DNA of 64,000 nucleotides, taken from Epiperipatus broadwayi. Lineage: Eukaryota > Onychophora > Udeonychophora > Euonychophora > Peripatidae. The number at the start of each line of letters is the position of its first letter. Position 1 is the first letter of the stretch. Where the stretch lies: the NCBI GenBank assembly GCA_028023455.1, contig JAQFVV010000503.1, positions 312,001-376,000 of the forward strand, written 5' to 3'. This document shows positions 12,610 through 23,755 of this stretch, piece after piece. A program made the translations under genes and the position numbers. The notes beneath the pieces were generated by a model that was not told where the DNA came from, searched no databases, and saw nothing but the letters and a program-made list of their open reading frames with translations.

Positions 12610-13510
12610 CACTTAGGCTTAATGCATTTTGGTGTTGTACACTATAATTATAATAACACAGTTTTATTCAAGTTTTACTCCTATGCTGAAATTGTCTGAA
12701 CTATTACAGATGTTGAAACAAATATTCATTTAAATTAACTCTTAGAATGATGCTGATTTGATCATTCAGTCATTTCACAATTAATCAAATTACTTAATGA
12801 TGAAGACCAAATAATTGTCAGTCGAGCAGCAATGATGGTTCCTAACTATCAAAAAAAGCCACTCAGCATGTTATTATGGATTCTCATATAATGGTAGTAC
12901 TTGCTGGAACTATGAATGCTATTAATGATCTTGAAATAACAAGTTGTGCGGCAAGAAATTTTGCATAATTTATCACTTTGTAACTAAGATTTACATGCAA
13001 TTTTTAAATTGGGTGACATTTCAGTTATTAATCAACATTTAAACTCTCCCAGTAGACACTGTTTAGTTTTATACAATCACTACTCTCCATAACTTGCTTT
13101 TATATCAAGATGGTTTCAAAATGGCAGTTAGACTAGCTGGTATTTTACAAAATGATTACATCATTGCAGTATAATAATATTACATTTTTGACTATAATAG
13201 GTTACAAATTGTTATCAGAACAATTACTAACAGGCAAAACTCTCCATACATTAGTGCCACTCAGTGCAAACCAGAGTATTCAATAAATTCCAGAAGGCTT
13301 GTGCATAAAATCCCTCATCCAATATACCCAGACTAGTTTGTTTTGTGGCCTTTTTCAGTGATCATGTGATGTTTAGTGATCAGAACAATTATTTCTAGCA
13401 ATTTATTTCTGAAAATGTCATAAATCCTATTATTATTAATTCATTATTTTATGATGAATCTCAAGAGTCCAATTTTTATTAAGAGCATCTTTAAGTATAA
13501 AATGTTACAA
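12610..13510 (+). pseudogene. Intronless beta-catenin/armadillo relic (processed pseudogene)
   Basis: Conceptual translation in three shifting frames follows the start of the armadillo-repeat domain of beta-catenin in order. First comes TQF and a QMLK stretch (12656-12715), then KLLNDEDQIIVSRAAMMV (12775-12832), then QHVIMDSHIMVVLAGTMN and CAAR (12860-12955), then [14 protein letters not shown] and KMAVRLAG (13077-13143), and after the SINE-like insertion an SRV match near 13455-13465. About 250 codons are represented with no intron-sized interruption other than the SINE, which is the hallmark of a retrocopy. There are several stops and at least three frameshifts, so it cannot encode beta-catenin. 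In the family this protein acts in cell adhesion and Wnt signalling; here only a fossil remains. No poly(A) tail is seen, and the rest of the gene is absent or decayed beyond recognition. Confidence 0.88.
13228..13378. mobile_element. SINE-like insertion with 14-bp target-site duplication
   Basis: The insertion lies between ATCAGAACAATTAC (13214-13227) and ATCAGAACAATTAT (13379-13392), a 14-bp duplication with one mismatch. The beta-catenin reading resumes after the right copy, confirming a genuine insertion. It begins AACAGGCAAAACTCTCCATAC and contains GTGCCACTCAGTGCAAACCAG, which recurs at 63881-63930. A target duplication of this length is typical of LINE-mobilised retroposons. No clear pol III A or B box or poly(A) tail is seen. 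Confidence 0.75.
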
Positions 13511-13514
13511 AAAA

Positions 13515-15600
13515 ATGTGTTTAAAAATGAAAAGCAATAATATCCCCAATTTGCAATAATAAATTATCTTATCTTATTGTTTAATTTATTGCATCATTTT
13601 ACTTTGATTGTTGAACTTATCTTAAAGAACTTAATATGTATATAATATATAATTTGCTGAGTTTTTAAAATCATTATTTTTTACTAAAATAAAAAAAAAT
13701 TAAGAAAAAAATTATTAATAAAGATGTTTAAAAGAATAAAAGATGTTTTATTCTTTATTGCTCTATTTAGAAAGATATTACTTTCAAGCATAGACATTGC
13801 TTTACAAAACTTCTTGATTTATTTGCAAGTTTTTATATTTCTAATGCAACATATAGTCTAATATTTGCTTATCGCTAATCTTTTCATCAAGTTGTATTTC
13901 AAAATGCAGAAATTACTTGAAATATTTTGTGGCCTAACTTACATCCTGACAACTGTATGAAGTTCTTTTGGCTTTCTGTACTGCAAAATTTGTTCATTAC
14001 TATATTTCATTTAATAAATTTTATTTTTAAAACAATATTATTTTGATATATTTTGTATGAAATAAAACATTTGTATATATTTTTTCACTAATATGGACAA
14101 ATGTAGAGAGCCATAAATATCTCATGAGGTTTGTTCAAAAATGAGCATCCATATCTTGTCTAAATAGTCACTGAGATTTTCAGCTTTGGTTCGAATCATT
14201 GAAGATTATTGTGCCATAAACTATTTAATACAATACAATTTTCCATTTGTCTACGGGCTGACTAAGATTTACTATTAACTGTAAATTAGTAGAAAGACAT
14301 GCCATAAATCATATTTATAAAAAATAAATTACTATATGCTTTTAGTTTTATTTATATATAACATTGAAATTAGAAAAATATATAAATTCTTTATTTGCTT
14401 GAGTAATTAATTTTATGTACTTTATTGAGGAAAAAATATATTTTATTTATATTTAAAAAAGTTAACATCATTATATAAAAGCAATGGGAAAATTTTATTA
14501 AAAATTTAATTAAATTTTGAATTACTCTTTAAATATAATTAAAATTTTTGTATATTCATTCGTAATATTTTTATTAATAAATAATCATATATATATATAT
14601 AGCTGTATTAATTCATAAAATGAATTGCTTTTTATGTATCAGTTGACTCTAAATGGTTTTATGAATGCTTAACTATTCATAAAATTTTCATTATAAAATA
14701 CAATACAGAATATTATTAGTTTTCCTGTGCACTTTAAAATAAATTATTTGATTACATAAATGATATCATTATTATCAGGATCATGTTATGATCCATTAAT
14801 GTTTTCTTTAGACATTAATATTGATACGTTTTTAAAAAAATAACAAATTTAAAATGCAAAGCCATCTAAGGACAATACATGTAAAAGCATAGACTCTTGT
14901 TATCCATAATTGTTAAAAGTAGATGTAAAATTTAATGTATAATTCAGTATAAAATGAGAGTTATAAGAAAAACCAAAAAATCCAACTTCTAATGATAAAA
15001 TTTCCCCAATTATTATTACTCCATTTTCCCAAGGTTTCAAGTTATATTTGATTATGGGGTTTTCATTTATAAATCAGCGGAGTTTAAAATATTTTACCCT
15101 AAGAAAATGCATATTTATAATAACATAAAATATAAAATATATAATGATGATGAAAATGACTTCCTACTTAGAAAATAAAAAAATATTTCATTTGCAAGTA
15201 ATTATGCTAAAAAAATGTTATTTTTTTATAGCACAAAGTATAGTTAACATTACTAAATTTACTTTACAAAAATAATAACAACATAAAATAATACTTATCC
15301 ACGATTAATATTAGCCCAAGTCTCTCAGACAATAATAATACATTCGTAGTTAGTTACAGTTATATTATTACTGATTCAGTAATTTTAAATGTAAACTGCA
15401 ATATTATTGGTAAGTTGTATAAACTTAAATGGAAGATTAAAAAAACTAATTAATATAAAAGTAATAATTTGATTTTTCTATCTGCTTATCAGCGAAATTA
15501 ATGGTCTTAAAATTTTTTTGCACTTCGAGATCATGAAAGATGTGGAAATCACAACTACATTTTAAATAAAATTTAAAATACACGAATGTGTTCATGACAG
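13515..15600. other. AT-rich DNA, no gene recognised
   Basis: This contains small (TA)n tracts such as 14588-14602 and a less AT-rich patch at 14095-14275. That patch gives a short minus-strand open stretch (KAENLSDYLDKIWM) that I cannot assign. Nothing else stands out. Confidence 0.5.
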
Positions 15601-15633
15601 CCAGAAGTCATTCATTCATCATCATTATCATCA

Positions 15634-16253
15634 TCAACCATTATCAATCCACTGCAGGATGAAGGTCTCTCCAAGTTCAATCCATCGTCTCCAATCTTTA
15701 GCTTTTTTCCTCCACATCACCTCTGCACACTTTCTTATTTCATCCATCCATCTCACATGTGGTCTCTTTCTGGGTCTTTTACAATCTCTTGGAATCCAGT
15801 TTAATATTTCAACTGTCCATCTATTATCATCTCTTCTAAAAATGTGTCCAGCCCAAGTCAACTTCAGTCTTTTAATTTTTTCAATGAGGTCAGTAACAAC
15901 TGTTTGTTCTCTGACCCATATATTGCATTTTTGATATCTTCTTGTTACTCCCAACATGCATTTCTTCATACTTCTTTGAGTGGTCTGAAATCTTGTATTG
16001 CTCTTTTATTAAGTGTCCAAGACTCAAATTCATAAGTAAGAACTAGTAAAACACATTTATTAAAAACCTTCCTTTTCAAACACATAGGCATATTTCCTTT
16101 TAGTATCAAGTTATTTCTACCAAATTCACTACAAACAAGTTTAATTCTATGATTAATTTTGTCCATTATGTTTTCATCTGTATTAATAATCTGACCAAGG
16201 TATTTGTAACTGTTAATTCCTTCTAACTCATCATAATAAATCTTTATTTCCAT
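15634..16253 (-). pseudogene. RTE C-terminal region, broken
   Basis: Two overlapping frames carry VFNKCVLLVLTYEFESWTL and then RLKLTWAGHIFRRDDNRWT, WIPRDCKRPRKRPHVRWMDE and a WRR segment, matching the diagnostic tail of RTE proteins found in many invertebrates. The 4-base overlap of the two frames at 15966-15969 marks a frameshift. Confidence 0.88.
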
Positions 16254-16329
16254 ATTTATAAAAAATCCATTAAATATTACTTTAGTCTTTTTAACATTTA
16301 TCTTTAATTTTATCTGTGAACTCCTGCAA

Positions 16330-17538
16330 CATTTCCTGCAGCTCTAAAGCATTAATTGCAAAAACAACTACATCATCTGCAAAACCTAAATGACTTAAAT
16401 AATCTCCATTTACTTTCACTTCTTTAGTTTCCCATTTTAATCCACAAAATAGTTCTTGCAGAACTGCTGTAAATAGTTTTGGAGATATGGAGTCACATGT
16501 CTTACACCCTTCTCAATGTTGACGTTCCCAGTATCATTATGTAATTTAATTATTGCTGTTGCATTTTTATAAATTTTCTTTAAAATATGACAATATCCTG
16601 GATCTATACCTTGATGATCCAATGCTTTAATTACTGCCTTTTCATAATCTACAAATCCAAAGCAAAATGGCAACTCATATTCATTTGCCCTTTCTATAAC
16701 TTTTCTCAATACCTGGATATGATCTTCTGTAGTAAAACCACTTTTAAATCCAGCTTGTTCTCTTGGTTGATGGAATTCCAAAGTTCTCTGTAGATAAATT
16801 GTAATTATCTTGATAAAAATTTTGTATAAAATTGATAAAAGGCTGATAGGTCTGTAATTTCTTTTATCTTCTTTATCATATTTTTTAAATATTAATATTA
16901 ATACTGCATTCTTCCAATCATCTGATACATCTTTATCATTTAGATATTTGCTACATAACTTTGCTAAAAAAAATTATATTTCTTCACCTGCTTCTTTTAA
17001 TATATCAATTATTAAATCCATCATTATTTGGAGTCTTTCCTTTCTTCGTACATTTAATTGCATGTCTCACTTCTTTATTTAAAATTCTGGGCAATTTGGA
17101 AGATGTAATAGGTATAGGAGGTACTTGTTCTTTACTACTATATAATTCTTGATAAAAGACTTCTATCCATTTCATAATGTCATTTCTCTTTTTAGTAATA
17201 ATTCCATCTTTTTTTATTGCAGACATAAATTTTCTACCAATACCAAAATGTTGTTTTACATTCTTGAGACTTTTATTCTCTTGTACAGCTTTTCTTGCTA
17301 GTTCACAGTTATACTTTCTTATATCATTTTCAACTCTTTTCTGTACCATTTTACAAAATTCGAGATATTTAATCCTTTTTAATGCCTTATTTTTGTTTAT
17401 CTTCCTATTTCTTCTTTTTTTCATAAATTTTTTAGTCTCAGTAGAAATTTTATTTGTCAATTGCTGCTTTTTTCTACCAGCTATCTTTGTTGCAGTTTTT
17501 AAAAATGTATAAGTTATTTTCATATTAATTTCATTCAA
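16330..17538 (-). pseudogene. RTE reverse transcriptase domain, broken
   Basis: A lysine-rich linker opens the fragment (17538-17005). It is followed by HQPREQAGFKSGFTTEDHI and FCFGFVDYEKA (RT palm entry) in 16781-16437, then a disrupted GVRQGD-type motif (GVRH). In another frame at 16372-16383 is the catalytic FADD motif followed by VVVFA. The usual FD of the YEKAFDS motif is deleted. The gene cannot make active enzyme because of these breaks. Confidence 0.85.
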
Positions 17539-17858
17539 ATGTCAATCATGTTCAAAATCTACTAATACTTGAAACCAATTTGTAAGTTCTAATTTAAATT
17601 CATTAGAATGTTTCTAAAGATTAGGAATATCAACTGTAAATATTGTTTTTCTTAATAATTTTTGCCTCTCCACTTTTGCATTAACATGTATCTTACATCT
17701 TACTAATCAATGATCACTTCCTGTGTTAAATTTATTAAAAACATTACAATCTTGAAATAAGTGTTTTCTGTTAGTCAAAATATAATCCAATTCTGGTGTG
17801 CCTTCATTTGTGTGTTTCCATGTCCATTTCCTTTTATCATTTTTCTCAAAAAAAGAAT

Positions 17859-18452
17859 TCATAATATATTTTTTACTTTTACTGCAAACTCCACAAGTCT
17901 ATTTCCTCTCTCATTTCTATTACCATAACCAAAATTACCTACAGCACTTTCATCTTTCATTTGTTTACTAATTTTAGCATTCAAGTCTCCCATAACAGTT
18001 TTAAAATGTTGTTTACTCTGAACAAAAGCCTTTTGTAAATCCATTTAAAAATCTTCTACTACTTCATCAAACCTGAATTATCTAAATTTGGTATTTGCTA
18101 TTAAATTGTATAACTAATCTTGTCATTCTGTCTGATACACCATCAATCTCCACACTGTTGTTCTTCCACTTTTTATTTACAATGAATCCTACTCCACTTG
18201 TACTTCTAATATTTGTGCCTTTATAATAGAGTACATGTCCACTTTTGAAATCAATTGTCTCTTCACCTTTTTTTTAACTTCACAAAGTCCAATAATGTCC
18301 CATTTAATATAAGACAGTTCTTCTAATTCTTGCAATCTTCGTTCTCTTGAAAGTGATCTGCAATTGTAAGTATCTAAATAAAAAGTCATCATCAAATGGC
18401 AGCCTTTGTCCACAATTAGAGGGTTCTTAGCACCCTTCACCTTTGGCCACAA
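17859..18452 (-). pseudogene. RTE endonuclease domain, broken
   Basis: The first fragment (18452-18189) contains TYNCRSLSRERRLQELEEL and KWDIIGLCEVKKK, the N-terminal EN motifs that include the catalytic asparagine and the E of the xxEV/ET motif. The second (18044-17859) contains MGDLNAKISKQ and GYGNRNERGNRLVEFA, the DxN motif and the following conserved segment of RTE endonucleases. The two are separated by stops and a frame change. In intact elements this domain nicks target DNA to start insertion. Confidence 0.85.
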
Positions 18453-18484
18453 ATCACTGCTTTGGTTGGTGACTTTACAGCCTC

Positions 18485-20540
18485 CTGGTAATAAGGACCA
18501 TGATTTATTTATATCTGTTATAATTGTATATATCTATTGAAAAAATATTTATCATTTACACAAACATTCTTTCTGCCTTATCAGGCAACTGAGAAGAAAT
18601 ACCATGGTGTTTCTTGATCTTAAATTCACAGGTGAAAAGTCAATAAACTCATAAAACTGGCTAATGTGTGTTGGTGAGCAGCCCATCCATGTCTGTATAC
18701 TATATGCATAAACACATAATAATAACAGCTGCAGTGACAAGAATGTATGTAGTGGGCATTAGAATGTTTTCCTGTTCAGTTTCTTTAAAGCCTCCAAGAG
18801 GATTCAAAGGGTCTCCTTTCAGTTAATAATAAACTACTTTATGCAGACAGTCATTCATTATGAATGTAAAAATCATGTTATAACTTCAGGAAGGTGTTTG
18901 ATAGGTAGTAATAAATGACACTGTGTTAGTATATTCTCTTAACACCTTAGCACGATCAGCCTTACTACTTTGACCAACATCAGAGTACTCTGCATAAAAT
19001 ATTAGATAACTAAAGAAGTATCATTTCAGCACATCTAAAATAATATTGTATCAGATAGTAATTAGCAATTTTATTCTTTTCTCTAAACATCTAAATATGA
19101 TCTTTATTTCTAGATAGTGATTACATTCTTTCATCAACAGTTTCAGCTTAGTCTGCATGCAAAAAGTAAAGATAATCAAAAAATTTCTGGTTCAATGAGT
19201 AATAAAATTTTATAATGTTATTTCAAAAATATATTAGGTACAATTTTTTTAATTATATATTTAATTTATTACTTTTACTAATTATATTATTTTTTTAATA
19301 TTGTGTACTGTATTGGTAATCTGTCTACTGTTAATGACAATTTACAATGTAATATATTTTCATATTTTTGTATAAGGTTTTTTTATTTTCTCTAAATGAA
19401 TGAACTTAATTTTAATATATAAAAAAAACAATAAATGAATTAGAATATCATACTAATGTGTGAAGATATCTATACATTATTATATAATAAAAATATTTTT
19501 GTAACATTTTTTTTATTTTTAATTAATAAATAGATTTACTTTTAAATATTGTATTAAAATCAAATGTACAATCATATACCATATCTTTAAACTTGTCTTA
19601 AAGTATGTAATGATGCCATATTTTTATGATTATGTGTGTATTGAATTATTTTCATCATCTAGATGAAATTGTTAAATGTTTTTATTTACATTTTTTTCTA
19701 AATACTGCTAACCATTAGCAATAAACTATGGATTACTTTTCTATATTTCAAATGATATTATTATTATCTGTTCTTCAATGTTTGGGCCTGATAGCATGGG
19801 AACCTTTACATTTATAAATTTTGAATTTAAGGTAATGCTGTAACCTATTACATTATTTTATCAAAGGCAACCAACAGTCAGTAGAAATCTTTACATACTT
19901 ATTTATTAGGTTTCTCTTGATTTCTCCATTATTTTTTTAAGAGCAAAGATTTTCAAATTTTTGTTTTTTTACTTTTTTTCTCTCTTTGTAATATTCTGTA
20001 TTTTCCCTATCAAACATATGTTCATTCTAAACATGCAAAATCTGTCACTTTAGACATATCTATCCTTGCCCTCAACAAACATTTAACAATTTCAGCTATT
20101 GGGAAAAAATACTTGAACATATTAGCAATATGATACAACATTTTTATAAAGAGAAAACATAAAAATAAATTACAACCAAGAAATTCTTTGTACATATACA
20201 GGCCTATAAATAAATTTTTGTTATCTAAGTAATGTGAATTGAGAAATCATTCCCTTAAAAATAAAAGAGTATTTAATAAGATAAATTTAGCATTGAAATG
20301 ACATTTTTTAAAATCTATTATATTTTGAATTCAGTTGTTTTTTTGTTTTGTTTTGTTTTTTTGTGAAAAATTTATTCATTGCATTTTCAATTTTTCACTG
20401 CTGGACATGAGATCATTCTCTTTTACTTTTCATCAGTGTAATAATATATATATATAATTAAAATATTTTAATGAAAAATTTGATTCAATAGCCAAACAAC
20501 TATATGATTGATTTTGTAATCTGATGGAATTGTTTTTACT
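18485..20540. other. Intergenic, no gene recognised
   Basis: 18485-18990 is less AT-rich and may be the 5' untranslated part of the RTE element or an older repeat. From 19000 to 20540 the DNA is AT-rich with poly(T) tracts and two short (TA)n arrays, without recognisable coding or repeat content. Confidence 0.5.
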
Positions 20541-20570
20541 ATATATATATATATTTTTTTTTCCAATTAA

Positions 20571-20574
<4 letters not shown>

Positions 20575-20601
<27 letters not shown>
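20575..20601. repeat. (TA)n array at left edge of element A
   Basis: A (TA)n array directly abuts the LTR. It is preceded by TTTTCCAATTAACTAA at 20559-20574. Confidence 0.9.
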
Positions 20602-20604
<3 letters not shown>

Positions 20605-23058
20605 AATGGAACGTACTTGCTGCATTCCATTTAAATTGAAGAAAGAAGGCCCCAAACATTGGGAAAGCCAAATATAATGGAATGTATCTTTATATGATCT
20701 CAAATGAAAATAAACATATGAACTTTTGCAACAATAATCATTAGTTAACCAAGCCCCTAACTTTGATACACCAAATGTAATGAATAATTAAACGAACATA
20801 TTATGCTGACCACGTTGTGGTGTCCAAATGTAATGGAACATACTTTTACTCCATTATACCAATCATCAGTTAACTGGGACCAACAGTTTGTGGTGCCAAA
20901 TGTAATGGACAATATATCATATAAACATATTATACCTCAAATGTAATGGAACATCAATATATGAGAAGAAAATAATGCTTCAAACATTGGATGATAAACG
21001 TAATGGAATATATATAATCTAAATGAATCCAATTGTTGAGAAAGCCTAATATAATAAATTGTATGATTTAAATGAAGAAAGACAAAATTATCCCAGTTAT
21101 ATTTAAATAAATTGTTTATATGCCCTTCCAACTAGCTATACATGAAATAAATCTAAAATCATACAGAGCAATGAGATCTATCATTATAATTTATTTTCAA
21201 GGTTGATATGACTAACTAATCAAATATATATCAGAAACAAAGGGAATTCTATTAAATCCAATATACACATCTATTATGTAAATTTATGTATATCTAAACA
21301 TATCAATGAATAATAATATGTGTAAGTGGCCTAAAGACTAAACAATAAGTGAAATATGAAGTTATCCTCTATTAAATTGTGAATTCAATTAATTTCATAA
21401 TGACTCTGGCATTAAAAGAAAAATAAGAATAAAATATTAATACTCTTTCAAATAAATTACAAAGGCATTACTTATAAAACAAATAGTACATCCTTTATTT
21501 TATATTATGGTTTAATTTTAGGTAATATCAATGTTTTAAATACAAACCCAAATAATAAATATACATATATACTTGCAATAAGTATATATATTAAATATAT
21601 AAAGACATATCTGTGCTTAACAAGTAGATATCAATATAAATACAAATCCATATTTATATTTTTCAGATATTTAAAATAATAAAAAAAAATATTATATACA
21701 GCAAATACATATAAATTATTGTTTTGGTATGCATAAGAATCATTATATAAAGTTAAAAAAAAAAAAATGGAAATAAATTAATAATAAAACATTTTTTTTA
21801 TAATAAAAATTTGCGAATATAAATTTACTTATTAAAATATACATAACAACTCATATGCAACCCAAACTTATAAGCCATACTTTAAGATTTTAAATTACTT
21901 AAGTGTTAATTTTGACACCTGTTAAACGTTTATTGCTGTTAGAAAACAAGACGCTTGAATTGAATATTTATAAAACGTTATATTTTTATAATGAAAAATA
22001 AAAGTAAACAAAAATATCGATCTCAAAAATATATTTATATATCATTTATACATATAAAATTATTTACTACCTTTCAAAGTTCACATGTCCAGTTTTCCTT
22101 CAAAAGTCAACTTATTCCTTTGTTTTATTTCTTTATCCGTTTAATATTAGAATGCATTCTAGTGAAGGTGAGGAAACTATCACGTTAGAGAAAATTGTCA
22201 ATTCTTGGATATATGTATATTTTTATCCTTCTAAAATTTCTTTCCTTGAAAAATAAATAAATAAATTGAAATGTTAAATCCAATATATTAATTCTAGTTA
22301 CCTCCAGATTATTATTAGATTGACCATTATAGATTCCAGATAGCTATGTCAAATTTCGGCTTCAGACGCGATGAAATATATGTATTGAAATTTTCTTAGT
22401 TTTTTCTTTTTAAACTGCTTTGGAATAAATGAAAGAAAACGGTGCAGCCTCTTGGCTGCGATATATCTCTATTAGCCTGTCATGATTTATGTATTTACCA
22501 TAGAAATCTATCTTATTCCAATATTCTGAAGAATGGTAATTTCAAAGACACAAAGTACAACAAAATTTTATCCTTCAGTTGGTTTTATTACTATCTTAAT
22601 AATAATAATAATGGCTTCTTTTTTTATTGTTGCTCCACGTGCTAGCAAATGCTGTTTTGAAAACCCTCGTTACACATGTTTTCTTTTAAACAATTAACAT
22701 TAAAAAAAAAATAAAATATCAAGCATATATATATATAAAAATATTAAATTGAAAATTTATTTGACAGCTTTAAAAATATACATAAATAATAATATTGCAT
22801 TTTTTTAATAATCACTGCAAATAAAATAATTTTTTTATATAATCAACAATTTATATGTCTTTATTTATTTATAATAATTAAATATTCATAACGATGTACC
22901 ATCAACATATAAATAAAATAATAACTTCAAACAATAACTATACCTAATAACCATAAACAATAATAATACTTCATATATAAACATCAACTCAAAGAGATTT
23001 TTTTTTTTAATAACAAATGACAATTTTTAAAATATAGATAGACTTATCGATATTTACA
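20602..23058 (-). repeat. Element A 3' LTR
   Basis: It has the same length as the 5' LTR and is almost identical. Differences include A/G at 21083 compared with 27427, a cluster of four changes at 22084-22091, and run-length changes in poly(A) and poly(T) tracts. The junction-like motif CCAAATGTAATGGAA, or close variants, recurs at about 20668, 20771, 20824, 20896, 20937 and 20996. Confidence 0.9.
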
Positions 23059-23077
23059 ATACCCTCTAATCCACCGA
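23059..23077 (-). other. Element A putative polypurine tract
   Basis: On the minus strand CGGTGGATTAGAGGGTAT directly precedes the 3' LTR. It is purine-rich and in the right place to prime plus-strand DNA, but is interrupted by pyrimidines. Confidence 0.5.
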
Positions 23078-23280
23078 AAAAAAAAATGTCTTTGCAGATA
23101 ACTAATGAATTATGAGATATCGAAAAAAAAACTTCTCAAATTTGTAATCTTTCTAAGGACTAACATGGTTTAAAGAATATTATTTTTCATATTAATAACC
23201 ATATTCATTTATTTATATCTATCTTTCAGATCATCTAGATATTTGTCCAAGTTTTCTTTAAAAAAAAAAAATAATAATAA

Positions 23281-23745
23281 TCAAAAGTGCCTTTTTAATT
23301 CTTCTTGAAAAGAATTTCCAGTATGTTGAACTTTGTGAAGAAGTTTGCTTTGATTTACAAGATTTTCATATAGCATTTTGGTATAATTCAATTGCTTTTG
23401 AATAATTTTGAGATAAGTATCTAAAGATTTTGCTATGAACTCCTTAGATTCTACATCTATATCCTTTACATAAATAGTAACTTGATCATAAGCATTAACA
23501 CCATTTTTAACTTTATCAATAACAGTTGCTATTTTATCAGATAATCTATTACTTTTCCTTTGACTATCTTGATAAACATCATCGACTTGAGTAAGTCTTT
23601 ATTTTACTTCACTTGTTCTATGTTCAATTAAAAACAATTCTCTGGGCAATTTTGAATGGTATTCATTCAAATTTTCTAAATAATCCTTTAAAAATTGCAA
23701 ATCAGATTGATGTGATACAACTTCAACATTAAAAATTCTTAAAAA
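23281..23745 (-). pseudogene. Element A second ORF remnant, helical protein of unknown function
   Basis: Downstream of ORF1, in a different frame, 155 codons read as a plausible protein interrupted by one TAA at 23599-23601. The sequence is rich in K, E, L, N and Q, with segments such as DYLENLNEYHSKLPREL and SDKIATVIDKVKNGVNAYD, and is predicted mostly alpha-helical. Codon content is unlike the surrounding noise. It may be the continuation of the gag-like protein after a frameshift, or a separate small ORF. I do not recognise a family, and no transmembrane segment is evident. Confidence 0.5.
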
Positions 23746-23755
23746 TCATTTTGTT

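Larger units (their letters stand above)
15600..18480 (-). mobile_element. RTE-clade non-LTR retrotransposon (LINE), nearly full length, dead
   Basis: On the minus strand the order of domains is apurinic-like endonuclease (18452-17859), reverse transcriptase (17538-16330) and the conserved RTE C-terminal region (16253-15634), as in RTE elements. The 3' end passes into a (TGA)n-type simple repeat (15608-15640, plus strand TCATCATCATTATCATCATC), which is the usual tail of this clade. The ORF is split by many stops and frameshifts. No clear target duplication was found. It presumably moved by target-primed reverse transcription when intact. Confidence 0.88.

Noticed and set aside
20937-21131. 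64-codon minus-strand frame repeated exactly at 27284-27478
   Set aside because: It is present twice only because the LTR is present twice; composition is noise-like.
22442-22645. 67-codon open frame repeated at 28790-29047
   Set aside because: Both copies lie inside the element A LTRs on the antisense strand; the frame differs by an indel and shows no family motif.
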